64,000 bases of DNA from Oxalobacteraceae bacterium (GCA_947448025.1 CANFLV010000020.1:1-64000), one strand, 5' to 3'. Shown: positions 17,077-26,116, counted from the first letter of the stretch. Translations and numbers: made by a program. The notes: generated by a model from the letters alone, not told the origin.

Positions 17077-17477
17077 TAATGCCGTTAAGTGAGTGGTTTT
17101 CGCAGGCGCCGCTTTGGGAAACGCTGCTTGAATAGAATGGTGGCAGATCGGACGCAGATTGCGTGAAGGTTTGCCACCGCACCAGATCGAGACAGGGCTA
17201 TCGGGCGCCGCCAGACTGGTGACTTGTTAAGCCTGGCGGCGCCCGATAGCCCTGACTCTGGGACCTGCGTTGAAGCGCGACTAATTTTAAAACCTCATCC
17301 GGCTGGGTCGCCGGCAGTGCCACGCTGGACTGGCAGAGGCATCCGCCCTGCGCGCCACATCCCTTAAAAAGTCAGCAGGGATGTGGCGCGCAGGGCGGGT
17401 GCCGGGCAAGAAGGTCGATGCATTCTTGAGTTTAACAGGGCCAAATTAAACTGATTTGCCTTAACTTAACGGCATTA
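17077..17477 (-). mobile_element. MITE-like element, copy 2 (401 bp, inverted to copy 1)
   Basis: Bounded by TAATGCCGTTAAGTGA at the left and, inward from the right, TAATGCCGTTAAGTTA. It is flanked by a perfect 11-bp duplication CTGTCAGACAC (17066-17076 and 17478-17488). It contains the shared 21-bp hairpin (17343-17363 / 17378-17398) and a second 22-bp perfect inverted repeat (17193-17214 / 17233-17254) that copy 1 has lost. No coding frame. It lies between the convergent pyrF and pncC genes; the right duplication includes the pncC stop codon. Its hairpins could serve as a two-way terminator, which is inference. Confidence 0.9.
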
Positions 17478-17480
17478 CTG

Positions 17481-17969
17481 TCAGACACCTTCAAGATAGC
17501 GCAACAATCCCTTTAGCGCATGCATGACAGTTTGCGTACGCACTGCATGCCGGTCGCCCGCAAACACCAGGCGTTCGCTATGCGTATCCCGCTCATTCAT
17601 TGCCCAGCCAAAACACACAGTGCCGACCGGTTTGCCTGGCACCGCGCCGCCCGGGCCGGCAATGCCGGTCGTCGACAGCACGACATGCGCGTTGCTGTTA
17701 GCCAGGCAGCCTTCAGCCATGGCCGCAGCGATTTCTTCGCTGACGGTGCCGTGTTGTGCAATCAATGCCGCAGGGACGTCGAGCAATTCGGTCTTCGATG
17801 CATTGGAATAAGTCACGAAGCCGCATTCAAACCATTCAGAGGAACCGGCGATTTCGGTGATGGCCTGCGCCACGCCGCCGCCCGTACATGACTCTGCAGT
17901 GGCCAGCAATAAACCCCGGGTTTGCAAGGCGCGGCCGACGCGTTCGGCCAAGTCCATGATGTCATTCAT
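17481..17969 (-). CDS. pncC: Nicotinamide-nucleotide amidohydrolase, CinA C-terminal type
   Basis: 162 residues, the size of the stand-alone CinA C-terminal domain (PncC). It has LLATAESCTGGGVAQAIT near residue 20, GFVTYSNASKTELLDVP, HGTVSEEIAAAMAEG and the glycine-rich STTGIAGPGGAVPGKPVGTV. PncC deamidates NMN to NaMN in NAD salvage. ATG 17969 has an AGGAG site. It is followed upstream by pgpA and thiL on the same strand, 66 bases from pgpA, so the three probably form one operon. The stop codon lies inside the 11-bp target duplication of MITE copy 2. Confidence 0.93.
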   Translation of the reverse strand: MNDIMDLAERVGRALQTRGLLLATAESCTGGGVAQAITEIAGSSEWFECGFVTYSNASKTELLDVPAALIAQHGTVSEEIAAAMAEGCLANSNAHVVLSTTGIAGPGGAVPGKPVGTVCFGWAMNERDTHSERLVFAGDRHAVRTQTVMHALKGLLRYLEGV

Positions 17970-18035
17970 GTTGCACTCCTGTTTTGTGGGTCGGCAATGA
18001 AAATGGTGCGCCCCTGGCGCTATGCAAAGTCGCGT

Positions 18036-18560
18036 TTAAATTGTGCGCCACAAGGCAAACACGAGCAAGGTAAAAAACGCCGCAAGAATATCATCCCACA
18101 TCACGCCAAAACCACCTTTCATGCGACGGTCGAAATAGCCGATCGGCGGTGGCTTGACCATGTCGAAAAAGCGGAACCACACGAAAGCCCACAGCTCGGT
18201 CTTGAAGTCGGGCGGCGCCAACACCACCAGCACGAGCCAGAAGGCAATGATCTCATCCCAAACCATGCTGCCATGGTCAGCAATACCCAGGTCGCGGCCG
18301 GTGCGCCCGCAAGCCCAAACGCCGACAAAAAATCCCAGGAAAATGATGATGCCCCAGTTCAGCGGCGTGAATACTGTCGGCCAGCGCGCGCTCAGCACAG
18401 TGTAGGCCAGCCACGCGAACAGCGTGCCCGAGGTGCCCGGCATGATCGGCGAGAGGCCGCTGCCAAAACCTTGCGCCAGCACATGGGCCGGATGAGCGCG
18501 CATGAAGCGCGCATCAGGTTTGCGTATGTAAGCGGTCTGGCCCGGCTCTAAAGTGGTCAT
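18036..18560 (-). CDS. pgpA: Phosphatidylglycerophosphatase A
   Basis: 174 residues. The PgpA signature is present near residue 32 as FGSGLSPIMPGTSGTLFAWL, with TGRDLGIADHGSMVWDEIIAFW and the C-terminal FDMVKPPPIGYFDRRMKGGFGVMWDD. Several hydrophobic helices place it in the inner membrane, where it dephosphorylates phosphatidylglycerophosphate. The start ATG at 18560 overlaps the thiL stop (ATGA), so translation is coupled; a longer in-frame extension upstream is not needed. Confidence 0.95.
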   Translation of the reverse strand: MTTLEPGQTAYIRKPDARFMRAHPAHVLAQGFGSGLSPIMPGTSGTLFAWLAYTVLSARWPTVFTPLNWGIIIFLGFFVGVWACGRTGRDLGIADHGSMVWDEIIAFWLVLVVLAPPDFKTELWAFVWFRFFDMVKPPPIGYFDRRMKGGFGVMWDDILAAFFTLLVFALWRTI

Positions 18561-19525
18561 GGTGTCCTGAAATGGTCGAAGGTGGCGAGCGCCAGCTGCA
18601 CCGGTGCGCCTGCTGTATCCACGAGACGCAGGCCATCGCCGGCATCGATGCAGCCGATGCGCGTGACCGCAGTGGCCGCGCTCGCCGCAGCGGCCATGAC
18701 CGCCTCGCGCCGGTCGGCAGGTGCAGTGAAACACAATTCGTAATCATCGCCGCCGGTGAGCGTATATGCCCTTTGCAATGCACGGTCTTGCCGCGCCAGC
18801 ATGAATCCGCTTGGCAGCGCATCGATGTCCAGCGTCGCGCCGACCTTCGAGCGCGCCAATATGTGGCCAAGGTCGCCGGCGAGGCCATCGGAAATATCGA
18901 TCGCCGCATGCGCGATACCGCACAGCGCCATGCCGAGTTCGACGCGCGGTGTCGGCGTATGCATGCGTTCGGCGGCGGCGTTCAATACCTCGGGGGCGAG
19001 CGCGATTTCCTGACGATAGCCAGCCAGTGCGAGACGTGCATCCCCTAGCGTGCCGGAGACCCAGATGTCGTCGCCAATGCGGGCAGCATCACGGCGCAAG
19101 GGGCGACTGGGCATAATTTCGCCAAAGATGGTGATGCAGATGTTGAGCGGCCCCTTGGTGGTGTCGCCGCCGATCAGTTCGCAGCCATGCCGGTCCGCCA
19201 GCGCAAACAAGCCTGCGGAAAACGGCGCCAGCCATTCGGCGCGCGCCTCGGGTAGTGAAAACGCCAGCGTGAACGCGAGCGGCTTTGCGCCCATCGCCGC
19301 GAGGTCGGAGAGATTCACGGCCAGGCATTTATGCGCGAGTTTGAAGGGATCTGCCTGCGGCAGGAAATGACGGCCTTCGACGAGCATGTCGGAAGACACG
19401 GCCAGCTGAAGGCCGGGCGTCGTGTTCATTAGCGCACAGTCGTCGCCGATGCCGAGCGCCGCGCGACTACCGGGCCGCGCGGGGCGGGTGAAATACTGCT
19501 TGATCAGGTCGAATTCAGAGAGCAT
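18557..19525 (-). CDS. thiL: Thiamine-monophosphate kinase
   Basis: 322 residues beginning MLSEFDLIKQYFTRP, the typical ThiL start. It contains GIGDDCALM near residue 27, SSDMLVEGRHFL, KCLAVNLSDLAAMGA and LIGGDTTKG, the metal- and ATP-binding loops of the PurM/ThiL fold, and the later AAIDISDGLAGDLGHI. It phosphorylates TMP to TPP. A start 8 codons upstream is possible. A TACAAT hexamer only a few bases before ATG 19525 and no ribosome site leave open a leaderless transcript. The truncated repeat copy 3 begins 34 bases upstream. Confidence 0.94.
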   Translation of the reverse strand: MLSEFDLIKQYFTRPARPGSRAALGIGDDCALMNTTPGLQLAVSSDMLVEGRHFLPQADPFKLAHKCLAVNLSDLAAMGAKPLAFTLAFSLPEARAEWLAPFSAGLFALADRHGCELIGGDTTKGPLNICITIFGEIMPSRPLRRDAARIGDDIWVSGTLGDARLALAGYRQEIALAPEVLNAAAERMHTPTPRVELGMALCGIAHAAIDISDGLAGDLGHILARSKVGATLDIDALPSGFMLARQDRALQRAYTLTGGDDYELCFTAPADRREAVMAAAASAATAVTRIGCIDAGDGLRLVDTAGAPVQLALATFDHFRTP

Positions 19526-19558
19526 GCCGCGATTGTACCAAGGCAGCATGCTCTATGA

Positions 19559-19700
19559 CCGGCACCCGCCCTGCGCGCCACATCCCTGCTGACTTTTTAA
19601 GGGATGTGGCGCGCAGGGCGGATGCCTCTGAGGGGCCAGCGTGGCATTGTCAACGACCCAGCCGGATGGGGTTTTGAATTAGTCGCGCTTCAACGCAAGG
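19559..19700 (+). repeat. Truncated copy 3 of the MITE-like repeat (core hairpin only)
   Basis: About 140 bases matching the middle of copy 1, from CCGGCACCCGCCCTG to GCGCTTCAACGCAAGG, in the same orientation. The central inverted repeat is a perfect 21-bp stem (19566-19586 / 19601-19621) with a 14-base loop. Both terminal inverted repeats are missing and no target duplication is seen. The right end runs into the rubredoxin-reductase gene and supplies its stop codon and last residues. Confidence 0.85.
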
Positions 19701-20871
19701 ACCCGAGTTCAGCGATCAATAACTGTCGCGAAGCCGCGTCTTGCGGCGCCACGCCAAAGCCGCACATCAGGCCTTGCTCATCGTAATAGCGGCAAATGAT
19801 TTTGGCGCCATCTTCCTGCGCATGCCAGCTGCCGGTCTTGGCCACGTTTATCGGTGGCGGCAGCAAGGCCAGCGGAAAGCTCGGCGTCTTCACGATTACC
19901 GGCGCCGGTTTCAGGTCGATCGCGGTCGGTTCGCCAGTCATGGTGCGGGCAATCGCCCGCGCGGCGCTCATCAGCGGCGCGATGTAAGGCATGGGCTGCG
20001 AGCCGCCATTATCGGGCAGCGTGTATTCGGCGCAGTCGCCCAAGGCAAATACATCGGTGGCGCTGGTCTGGCCAAAGGTGTCGATGACAATGCCGCGCGC
20101 GCAAGTCAATTGCGCCGCCTGTGCCAGTCGCAGGTCGGGACGCAGGCCGACAGCCGACAGGACGAGGTCGGTGTGGAAGCTTGCGCCATTGGCCAGTGTT
20201 ACTTTCAAGCGCGCGCCGTCGTGATCGATGCTGGCTGCAGTAGTGCCGAGCTCGAGTTTGACGCCACGGTTTTCGAGCGCGCTTTTCAGGCCGGTGCTCA
20301 ATGCTGGTGCCGCCAAAGCAGCCAACGGCAACAGACTCGGATCGATGAGTGTCACGGCGTGGCCGCCACCGGCGAGATCATCAGCAAATTCGCAGCCGAT
20401 CAGGCCGGCGCCGAGGATGGTGACATGCGCGGCTGGCTGGCCTTCGGGAGAGCTGATTTTGTCGCGGAAGATGGCGTAATCATCCACATGATTTACTGAC
20501 AGGACGTCTTGCGCAGCGTCGCCGGCGATCGTCAGGCGGATTGCCTGTGCACCGACTGCGAGCACCAGCTTTTCATAGTCAAAAGTTCCGGCGCTGGTCG
20601 TGACCGTTTTGGCGGCGCTGTCGATGTTATCCACGCGCGTGCGCGGCAGGATAGTGGCGTTGAGCTGCTCGGCCATTTGCGTCGCACTCTGGTTCACGAG
20701 CTGTGCGGCTTGCTTGCGCTGGGCGATCGCGTTCGAGAGCATGGGCTTGGCGTAGGATCCGCCGCTGTCGCCGGTGATGACGATCAGCGCGCTGGTCTTG
20801 TCGAGCTTGCGAAATTCGCGCGCCACTGTGTAGCCGGCCATGCCGGCGCCGATGATGATGATCGGTTTCAT
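19690..20871 (-). CDS. Rubredoxin-NAD(+) reductase-like FAD oxidoreductase
   Basis: 393 residues with two nucleotide-binding folds: IIIGAGMAGYTVAREF at the N terminus (FAD) and VTILGAGLIGCEFADDLAGGG near residue 150 (NAD(P)H). DVFALGDCAEY near residue 285 is the second FAD contact. Order and size match the rubredoxin reductase (AlkT/RubB) group. Its neighbour 49 bases upstream is a rubredoxin gene and the next is rubrerythrin, so electrons would flow NAD(P)H to reductase to rubredoxin to rubrerythrin. ATG 20871 has an AGGAAA site. The final codons and stop lie in repeat copy 3, which may have replaced the original C terminus. Confidence 0.92.
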   Translation of the reverse strand: MKPIIIIGAGMAGYTVAREFRKLDKTSALIVITGDSGGSYAKPMLSNAIAQRKQAAQLVNQSATQMAEQLNATILPRTRVDNIDSAAKTVTTSAGTFDYEKLVLAVGAQAIRLTIAGDAAQDVLSVNHVDDYAIFRDKISSPEGQPAAHVTILGAGLIGCEFADDLAGGGHAVTLIDPSLLPLAALAAPALSTGLKSALENRGVKLELGTTAASIDHDGARLKVTLANGASFHTDLVLSAVGLRPDLRLAQAAQLTCARGIVIDTFGQTSATDVFALGDCAEYTLPDNGGSQPMPYIAPLMSAARAIARTMTGEPTAIDLKPAPVIVKTPSFPLALLPPPINVAKTGSWHAQEDGAKIICRYYDEQGLMCGFGVAPQDAASRQLLIAELGSLR

Positions 20872-20920
20872 GAATTTCCTTTGATATCAGTAACCGGCGC
20901 AGTGACGGCGAAGTGCAAAA

Positions 20921-21085
20921 TTACAGTACGACCATTTCGAAGTCGGCCTTGGCCACGCCGCAGTCCGGGCATTCCCAGTCCGCCGGGACATCATCCCATT
21001 TGGTCCCTGCAGCGATGCCGTGGTCAGGCATACCGAGCGCTTCGTCATAGATAAAGCCGCAAACGATACATTGGTAAGTGTTCAT
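20921..21085 (-). CDS. Rubredoxin (54 aa)
   Basis: A 54-residue protein reading [18 protein letters not shown] at the start. The four iron-binding cysteines are in CIVCG and CPDCG, and [12 protein letters not shown] and the C-terminal ADFEMVV are typical. Rubredoxin carries one electron on a Fe(Cys)4 centre in the cytoplasm. It sits between its reductase and rubrerythrin on the same strand, 41 bases from rubrerythrin; a GGATCAT ribosome-site-like stretch precedes the ATG. Length and spacing of cysteines are ordinary. Confidence 0.96.
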   Translation of the reverse strand: MNTYQCIVCGFIYDEALGMPDHGIAAGTKWDDVPADWECPDCGVAKADFEMVVL

Positions 21086-21126
21086 GATGATCCTTTAATA
21101 ATTAGTGAATTGGGCAGTGTCGCGCT

Positions 21127-21609
21127 TCAGGCGCCTTGCTTGACGGCTTCGAGAGCGGCGCGATAGTGATTGGCGTGACGCTCTTCGACCTTGGCCAGTG
21201 CTGCGAAACGTTTGGCGGCCATTTCCAGCGTGCGCAGGAAGGCAGCAGCGTGTTCTTTCGATTCGGCGATCTGCTCATCGAATTCGGCGACCGCAGCGGC
21301 ATTGCCTTCTTCTACGGCGAGGTGGCGGAATTTCGGGTACATCTCGGTGTATTCGTAAGTCTCGCCTTCAATCGCGATTTCCAACGATTTTGCCGGCGTC
21401 ATTTGTGCTTTCGGATACAGCAGATCGAGGTGGCCGAAGGCGTGCAGGATTTCCTGCTCGGCGGTGTCTTCAAAAATCTTGGCCACGTCCGGTGCGCCGG
21501 CAGCGCGCGCCAGCTTGGCGAAATAACGGTATTTAATGTGGGCCATCGATTCTCCGGCAAAGGCCGATTCGAGGTTTGCGATCGTAACGGATTGAGTAGT
21601 GTTTGCCAT
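21127..21609 (-). CDS. Rubrerythrin (diiron, without rubredoxin domain)
   Basis: 160 residues. Four-helix ferritin-like fold with the diiron ligands in FAGESMAHIKYRYFA, EDTAEQEILHAFGHL, YTEMYPKFRHLAVEEG and KVEERHANHY. The usual C-terminal rubredoxin domain of classical rubrerythrin is absent; a separate rubredoxin gene follows instead. The protein probably reduces hydrogen peroxide using electrons from rubredoxin. It is first in the three-gene operon. A 14-bp perfect palindrome lies 17 bases before the ATG. Confidence 0.94.
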   Translation of the reverse strand: MANTTQSVTIANLESAFAGESMAHIKYRYFAKLARAAGAPDVAKIFEDTAEQEILHAFGHLDLLYPKAQMTPAKSLEIAIEGETYEYTEMYPKFRHLAVEEGNAAAVAEFDEQIAESKEHAAAFLRTLEMAAKRFAALAKVEERHANHYRAALEAVKQGA

Positions 21610-21625
21610 GATGGGCTCCTGTGTG

Positions 21626-21639
21626 CTTAATCGATTAAG
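21626..21639. promoter_or_regulatory. Perfect palindrome upstream of rubrerythrin
   Basis: CTTAATCGATTAAG, a perfect 14-bp dyad 17 bases before the rubrerythrin start, followed by a further TTTAATCGG half-site (21643-21651). Its position suggests an operator for a redox or iron regulator; the protein is unknown. Confidence 0.45.
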
Positions 21640-21762
21640 GAATTTAATCGGCTTGGGAAGAATAATAGCTAAGCCTACGTAATTAACAAAGGCAATTAAA
21701 TTTATGGAATGGATAGTTTTTGCAATTGGGGGCTAAGCCAGTGCTGCTATTGGTAAAAATAC

Positions 21763-21796
21763 CTAGTTAATCTGAACTAGTGCTCTGCTAAACTAG
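21763..21796. promoter_or_regulatory. Dyad CTAGTT-N6-AACTAG upstream of maeB
   Basis: A perfect 6-bp dyad (21763-21768 / 21775-21780), with the half-site AACTAG repeated at 21791-21796, lies 38-72 bases before the maeB start. It may be an operator. No binding protein can be named. Confidence 0.35.
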
Positions 21797-21834
21797 GTCG
21801 CTTTCGGTCCGCAACATAAAGAAAGCCGCCCAAC

Positions 21835-24147
21835 ATGGATGAAATGATTTCGCAAAAAGAGCAAGTTCGCCAGCAATTGCGCCTGGCAGCACTTGAGTAT
21901 CACGAATTTCCTACTCCCGGCAAGATCAGCGTTACCCCCACCAAACAATTAACCAATCAGCGCGACCTGGCACTGGCGTATTCGCCCGGTGTTGCAGCGG
22001 CCTGTGAAGAAATTGTCGCGGACCCGGCAAACGCATTCAAATACACGGCGCGCGGCAATCTGGTCGCCGTCATCACGAACGGCACGGCCGTGCTTGGCCT
22101 GGGCAATATCGGCCCGCTGGCCTCAAAGCCGGTCATGGAAGGCAAGGGCGTGCTGTTCAAGAAGTTCGCCGGCATCGACGTCTTCGATATCGAAATCAAC
22201 GAGTCCGATCCGGACAAGCTGTGCGACATCATCGCTTCACTTGAGCCGACCTTTGGCGGCATCAACCTGGAAGACATCAAGGCGCCGGAGTGTTTCTACA
22301 TCGAGCGCAAACTGCGCGACCGCATGAAGATTCCGGTCTTCCATGACGACCAGCACGGCACGGCCATCATCGTCGGTGCGGCCATCCTGAATGGCTTGAA
22401 AGTCGTGGGCAAGACCATGGAGCAGAGCAAGCTCGTGGTCTCCGGTGCGGGTGCTGCGGCGCTGGCTTGCCTCGACCTGATCGTCGATCTCGGCTTCCCG
22501 CTAAAAAATATTTTTGTCACCGATCTCGCTGGCGTGGTCTACAAAGGTCGCGCTGAACTGATGGACCCGGACAAGGAGCGTTTCGCGCAAGAGACCAGCG
22601 CACGCACGCTGGCTGAAGTCATACCTGATGCGGACATTTTCCTCGGTCTGTCCGCCGGCGGCGTTTTGAAGCCGGCCATGGTCGCCACGATGGCGCCGCA
22701 TCCGCTGATCCTCGCGCTGGCTAATCCGACCCCGGAAATCCTGCCGGAAGAAGTCAAGGCGGTGCGTGATGACGCGATCATCGCTACTGGCCGTTCGGAC
22801 TTCCCGAACCAGGTCAATAACGTTCTGTGTTTCCCGTATATTTTCCGCGGTGCGCTCGATTCCGGCGCGACCACGATCACGCGCGAGATGGAAGTCGCGG
22901 CCGTGTATGCAATCGCTGAACTGGCGCAAGCCGAGCAGTCCGACGTGGTCGCTTCAGCCTATGGCATCAGCAATCTCGCCTTCGGTCCGGAATACCTGAT
23001 CCCGAAACCCTTCGATCCGCGCCTGATGATCAAGATCGCGCCGGCCGTGGCGAAAGCTGCTGAAACGTCGGGCGTGGCACTGCGGCCGATCAAGGACATG
23101 CAGGCCTATATCGATCGCCTGCAGCAGTTCGTGTATCACAGCGGTACCTTCATGAAGCCGATCTTCCAGGCGGCGAAGAAGGCTCCTGCGGCCAAGAAGC
23201 GCATCGTCTTTGCCGAGGGCGAAGAAGAGCGCGTTCTGCGCGCCGTGCAAATCGTGATCGATGAAAAACTGGCCAAGCCTATCCTCATCGGCCGTCCGCA
23301 CATCCTCGAGCAGCGCATTGAAAAATTCGGTCTGCGCCTGAAGCTCGATGTCGACTTCGAAGTCATCAATCCCGAATATGACGAGCGTTATCGCGATTTC
23401 TGGCAGACCTACTTGTCCATGACTGCGCGTAAAGGCGTCACCGAGCAGTACGCGAAGCTGGAAATGCGTCGTCGTCATACGCTCATCGGCGCCATGGCCA
23501 TCCACAAGGGTGATGCCGACGGTATGATCTGCGGGACTTATGGCACGACGGCGCTACACCTCAATTACATCGACCTCGTGCTGGGCAAACGTAAGGGCGT
23601 CAACGTCTACGCCGCCATGAATGGCCTGATCCTGCCGGATCGCCAGGTCGTCATCGTCGATACCCACGTCAATGAAAATCCGACCGCGGAACAGATCGCT
23701 GAATTTACGATCCTGGCGGCGGAAGAAATGCGCCGCTTTGGTTTGCTGCCGCGCGCGGCCTTGCTGTCGCATTCGAATTTCGGCACCAGCAATAGCGCCT
23801 CTGCGCAAAAGATGCGCGCCGCCTTGGCGATCATCCAGCGCGATGCGCCTGAACTGGAATGCGATGGTGAAATGCATGGCGATACCGCGCTTGACAGCAC
23901 CTTGCTGAAGAAAGCGATCCCGGACTCCAAGCTCAAGGGTGATGCGAACCTGCTGGTCATGCCGAATCTTGATTCGGCCAACATTTCTTACAATTTGTTG
24001 AAGACCGCGTCGGGCTCGGGCATTGCGATCGGGCCTATCCTGCTCGGCTGCGCCAAGCCTGTGCATATCCTGACGCCATCGGCAACGGTGCGTCGTATCG
24101 TCAACATGACGGCGCTGTGCGTGGTGGATGCGAATTCGGATCGCTGA
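21835..24147 (+). CDS. maeB: NADP-dependent malic enzyme with phosphotransacetylase-like domain
   Basis: 770 residues, the size of MaeB. N-terminal malic domain with [17 protein letters not shown] and [16 protein letters not shown], then the NAD(P)-binding domain with [15 protein letters not shown] and [15 protein letters not shown]. From about residue 430 comes a phosphate acetyltransferase-like domain ([39 protein letters not shown]) that in this family regulates rather than transfers acetyl groups. It decarboxylates malate to pyruvate, supplying NADPH. A second, shorter malic enzyme lies at 41.3 kb. A strong terminator follows. Confidence 0.96.
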   Translation: MDEMISQKEQVRQQLRLAALEYHEFPTPGKISVTPTKQLTNQRDLALAYSPGVAAACEEIVADPANAFKYTARGNLVAVITNGTAVLGLGNIGPLASKPVMEGKGVLFKKFAGIDVFDIEINESDPDKLCDIIASLEPTFGGINLEDIKAPECFYIERKLRDRMKIPVFHDDQHGTAIIVGAAILNGLKVVGKTMEQSKLVVSGAGAAALACLDLIVDLGFPLKNIFVTDLAGVVYKGRAELMDPDKERFAQETSARTLAEVIPDADIFLGLSAGGVLKPAMVATMAPHPLILALANPTPEILPEEVKAVRDDAIIATGRSDFPNQVNNVLCFPYIFRGALDSGATTITREMEVAAVYAIAELAQAEQSDVVASAYGISNLAFGPEYLIPKPFDPRLMIKIAPAVAKAAETSGVALRPIKDMQAYIDRLQQFVYHSGTFMKPIFQAAKKAPAAKKRIVFAEGEEERVLRAVQIVIDEKLAKPILIGRPHILEQRIEKFGLRLKLDVDFEVINPEYDERYRDFWQTYLSMTARKGVTEQYAKLEMRRRHTLIGAMAIHKGDADGMICGTYGTTALHLNYIDLVLGKRKGVNVYAAMNGLILPDRQVVIVDTHVNENPTAEQIAEFTILAAEEMRRFGLLPRAALLSHSNFGTSNSASAQKMRAALAIIQRDAPELECDGEMHGDTALDSTLLKKAIPDSKLKGDANLLVMPNLDSANISYNLLKTASGSGIAIGPILLGCAKPVHILTPSATVRRIVNMTALCVVDANSDR

Positions 24148-24170
24148 TCCGATTCACGAGGCTGGCTGAT

Positions 24171-24207
24171 AAATCCCCTGTGCCGGGTTAGGACAGGGGA
24201 TTTTTTT
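24171..24207 (+). terminator. Rho-independent terminator after maeB
   Basis: An 11-bp stem AAATCCCCTGT / ACAGGGGATTT with an 11-base loop, followed by a run of T. It lies between maeB and the convergent GH28 gene. Confidence 0.9.
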
Positions 24208-24252
24208 CATCTCCAGATCAAAAATGGCGACCGCCGTGCAGCGGTTCCTGCC

Positions 24253-26100
24253 TCAGGTCGATAGCGTCGTGTTGTGCACGACGCCGCCTATTGTCACATT
24301 CTTGAGCTGCAAGCCCTTGACGTTGTAGAGGTACCAGGGCTGAGCAGCATTCGCGGGCGTGCCGAAATTGCAATACGTGATGGTGACATCGATGACCGGC
24401 AAGACCAGCGGCGCCGGTTCGCCGCCGTTATAGTCGGAGGCGACGGGACCCAGAATCACGATGGCTTGATAGCACGAGACCTGCTGGCCATTCTTGCTCA
24501 CATTGCCGACCTTGACGCCAGAAATATGGATGTTGGCGACGACCGGCGCGCGCGTGCGCACATTGTCGTTCAGGGGCGCGTAATCACAGTCGAAGGTAAC
24601 GATGCCACCGCCGGCGGTGGCCACGCTGCGCGACTTGATCGGCGAGCCCGGCAGCGACGCATAAAAGCCCGGGGTCGTCTGGACACCGTTCGGAATCTCG
24701 ATATTGCGCACGTAAAAATTGCGCAGGTAGCCGCCACGATTCATGTTCGTCTTCAGGCGGATGGCGATGTTGAGCGGGTCGGTATTCCAGTAGACATTAC
24801 GGAATACGAGGTTCTGCGCAAAGACATTCTGTATACCGCCGGCCATTTCGCTGCCCAGCGTGACGGCGCCATGGCCGCTTTGCATGATGCAGTCCTGGAT
24901 GACGATATTTTGTGAAGGCCCGTATTGCGTATCGGTGTTCTTGCCGGCCTTGATGGCAATGCAGTCGTCGCCGGTATTGAAGGTGCAGCCTTCAACGAGC
25001 ACATGGTCGCAGGCTTCCGGATCGAAGCCATCGCTGTTGGGCCCCATGCTATTGGCATGGACATTGCGGATCACGAGATTGCGGCAATGGACCGGATGAT
25101 GTTGCCAGAAGGGCGCGTGATTGACCTGATAGCCCTTCAGCAGCACGTTCGTGCAGCCGATCAGCTGGATCATCGGCGCGCGCAGGTAATGGCCGATGCC
25201 GAAGACGCGACGGGCGAGCGGCACGCCCGCTTCCGACAAGGCCGGCAGGTATTGGCTGTCTGCGCGCCAGCGATCGCCTTCGCCCTGTATCAGCGTGCGC
25301 TGGGACTCCGGCAGCATCGGTGCGATTTTTTCCAGTGATGTGGCATTGTTCGGATTGGGTGTTATTTCCGATTTGGCGAGCATGCTTTCGGCCATCGCAT
25401 GACCGTCTGGCAGGAAGGCGCGGTTCCGGCCTTTCCAGCGCCACCAATGATCGCCAGTTGCATCGTAAGCGACGCCGCCCTGGCCATTCAGGATGCAGCT
25501 CCAGTCATCGGCGGTGAGCGCGATATTGTCTTGGCCATAGGCATACACCATGGACGCATAGTTCAGGCAGTCATTGCTTTGCCAGCGCGAGATGACGAGC
25601 TTGCCATTCGCGCCGCAGTCGAAGTCGCCGTGTTTGGCGTAATCGGCGGGATTGCTGCTGAAATAGATGTGCGCGCCTGTTTGCAGGTGCACGTTGACGT
25701 TAGAGAGCAGCACGATCGGGCCGGCGCAATACCAGTCGCCACTTGGGATCAGTACCCGCCCGCCACCGGCTTTGTGGCAGGCGGCGATGGCGGCGGTGAT
25801 GGCGGGATAGCAGTCTTTCGCGCCGGGTGCCTGCGTCAGGATCTCTCCCTGTTCGTGATGACTGATGGCGGCCTGAACCTTGACGAGCTTGCAGGGCGCC
25901 GCGCCGTATCGCGTAATGCTGAAATCCTCCTTGCGAAACACCGGCGCCTTCTTCAATTTCTCGACGATTGCGGCGGCCTGCAGCCAGGGGTCTCCCGGCT
26001 CTGCCGCGGTGGCTGCGCCGCTGGCCAAAGTCACACCGCCAGCCGATACCGCCTGCATGAAAGTCCGGCGTGCCGGATTGGGGATGGCGGTAAAAGTCAT
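24253..26100 (-). CDS. Tat-exported GH28 polygalacturonase-like enzyme A
   Basis: 615 residues. The start ATG at 26100 has a CGGAG site and gives a twin-arginine signal (NPARRTFMQAVSAGG). A right-handed beta-helix follows with the GH28 catalytic motifs NSDGFDP, NTGDDCIAIK, QSGHGAVTLGSE and RLKT, holding the three Asp and the His. GH28 enzymes hydrolyse galacturonan or rhamnogalacturonan by inversion. It is a clear paralogue of the 29.6-31.4 kb gene, sharing CYPAITAAIAACHKAGGGRV-like stretches throughout. It is the last gene of the pectin operon. A longer form starting at 26124 is possible. Exo- or endo-action cannot be read from sequence. Confidence 0.9.
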   Translation of the reverse strand: MTFTAIPNPARRTFMQAVSAGGVTLASGAATAAEPGDPWLQAAAIVEKLKKAPVFRKEDFSITRYGAAPCKLVKVQAAISHHEQGEILTQAPGAKDCYPAITAAIAACHKAGGGRVLIPSGDWYCAGPIVLLSNVNVHLQTGAHIYFSSNPADYAKHGDFDCGANGKLVISRWQSNDCLNYASMVYAYGQDNIALTADDWSCILNGQGGVAYDATGDHWWRWKGRNRAFLPDGHAMAESMLAKSEITPNPNNATSLEKIAPMLPESQRTLIQGEGDRWRADSQYLPALSEAGVPLARRVFGIGHYLRAPMIQLIGCTNVLLKGYQVNHAPFWQHHPVHCRNLVIRNVHANSMGPNSDGFDPEACDHVLVEGCTFNTGDDCIAIKAGKNTDTQYGPSQNIVIQDCIMQSGHGAVTLGSEMAGGIQNVFAQNLVFRNVYWNTDPLNIAIRLKTNMNRGGYLRNFYVRNIEIPNGVQTTPGFYASLPGSPIKSRSVATAGGGIVTFDCDYAPLNDNVRTRAPVVANIHISGVKVGNVSKNGQQVSCYQAIVILGPVASDYNGGEPAPLVLPVIDVTITYCNFGTPANAAQPWYLYNVKGLQLKNVTIGGVVHNTTLST

Positions 26101-26116
26101 GGAATCTCCGAAGTGC

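Noticed and set aside
14939-17477. Composite transposon made of the two MITE copies
   Set aside because: Each copy has its own 11-bp target duplication, and the outer flanks do not match, so they inserted separately.
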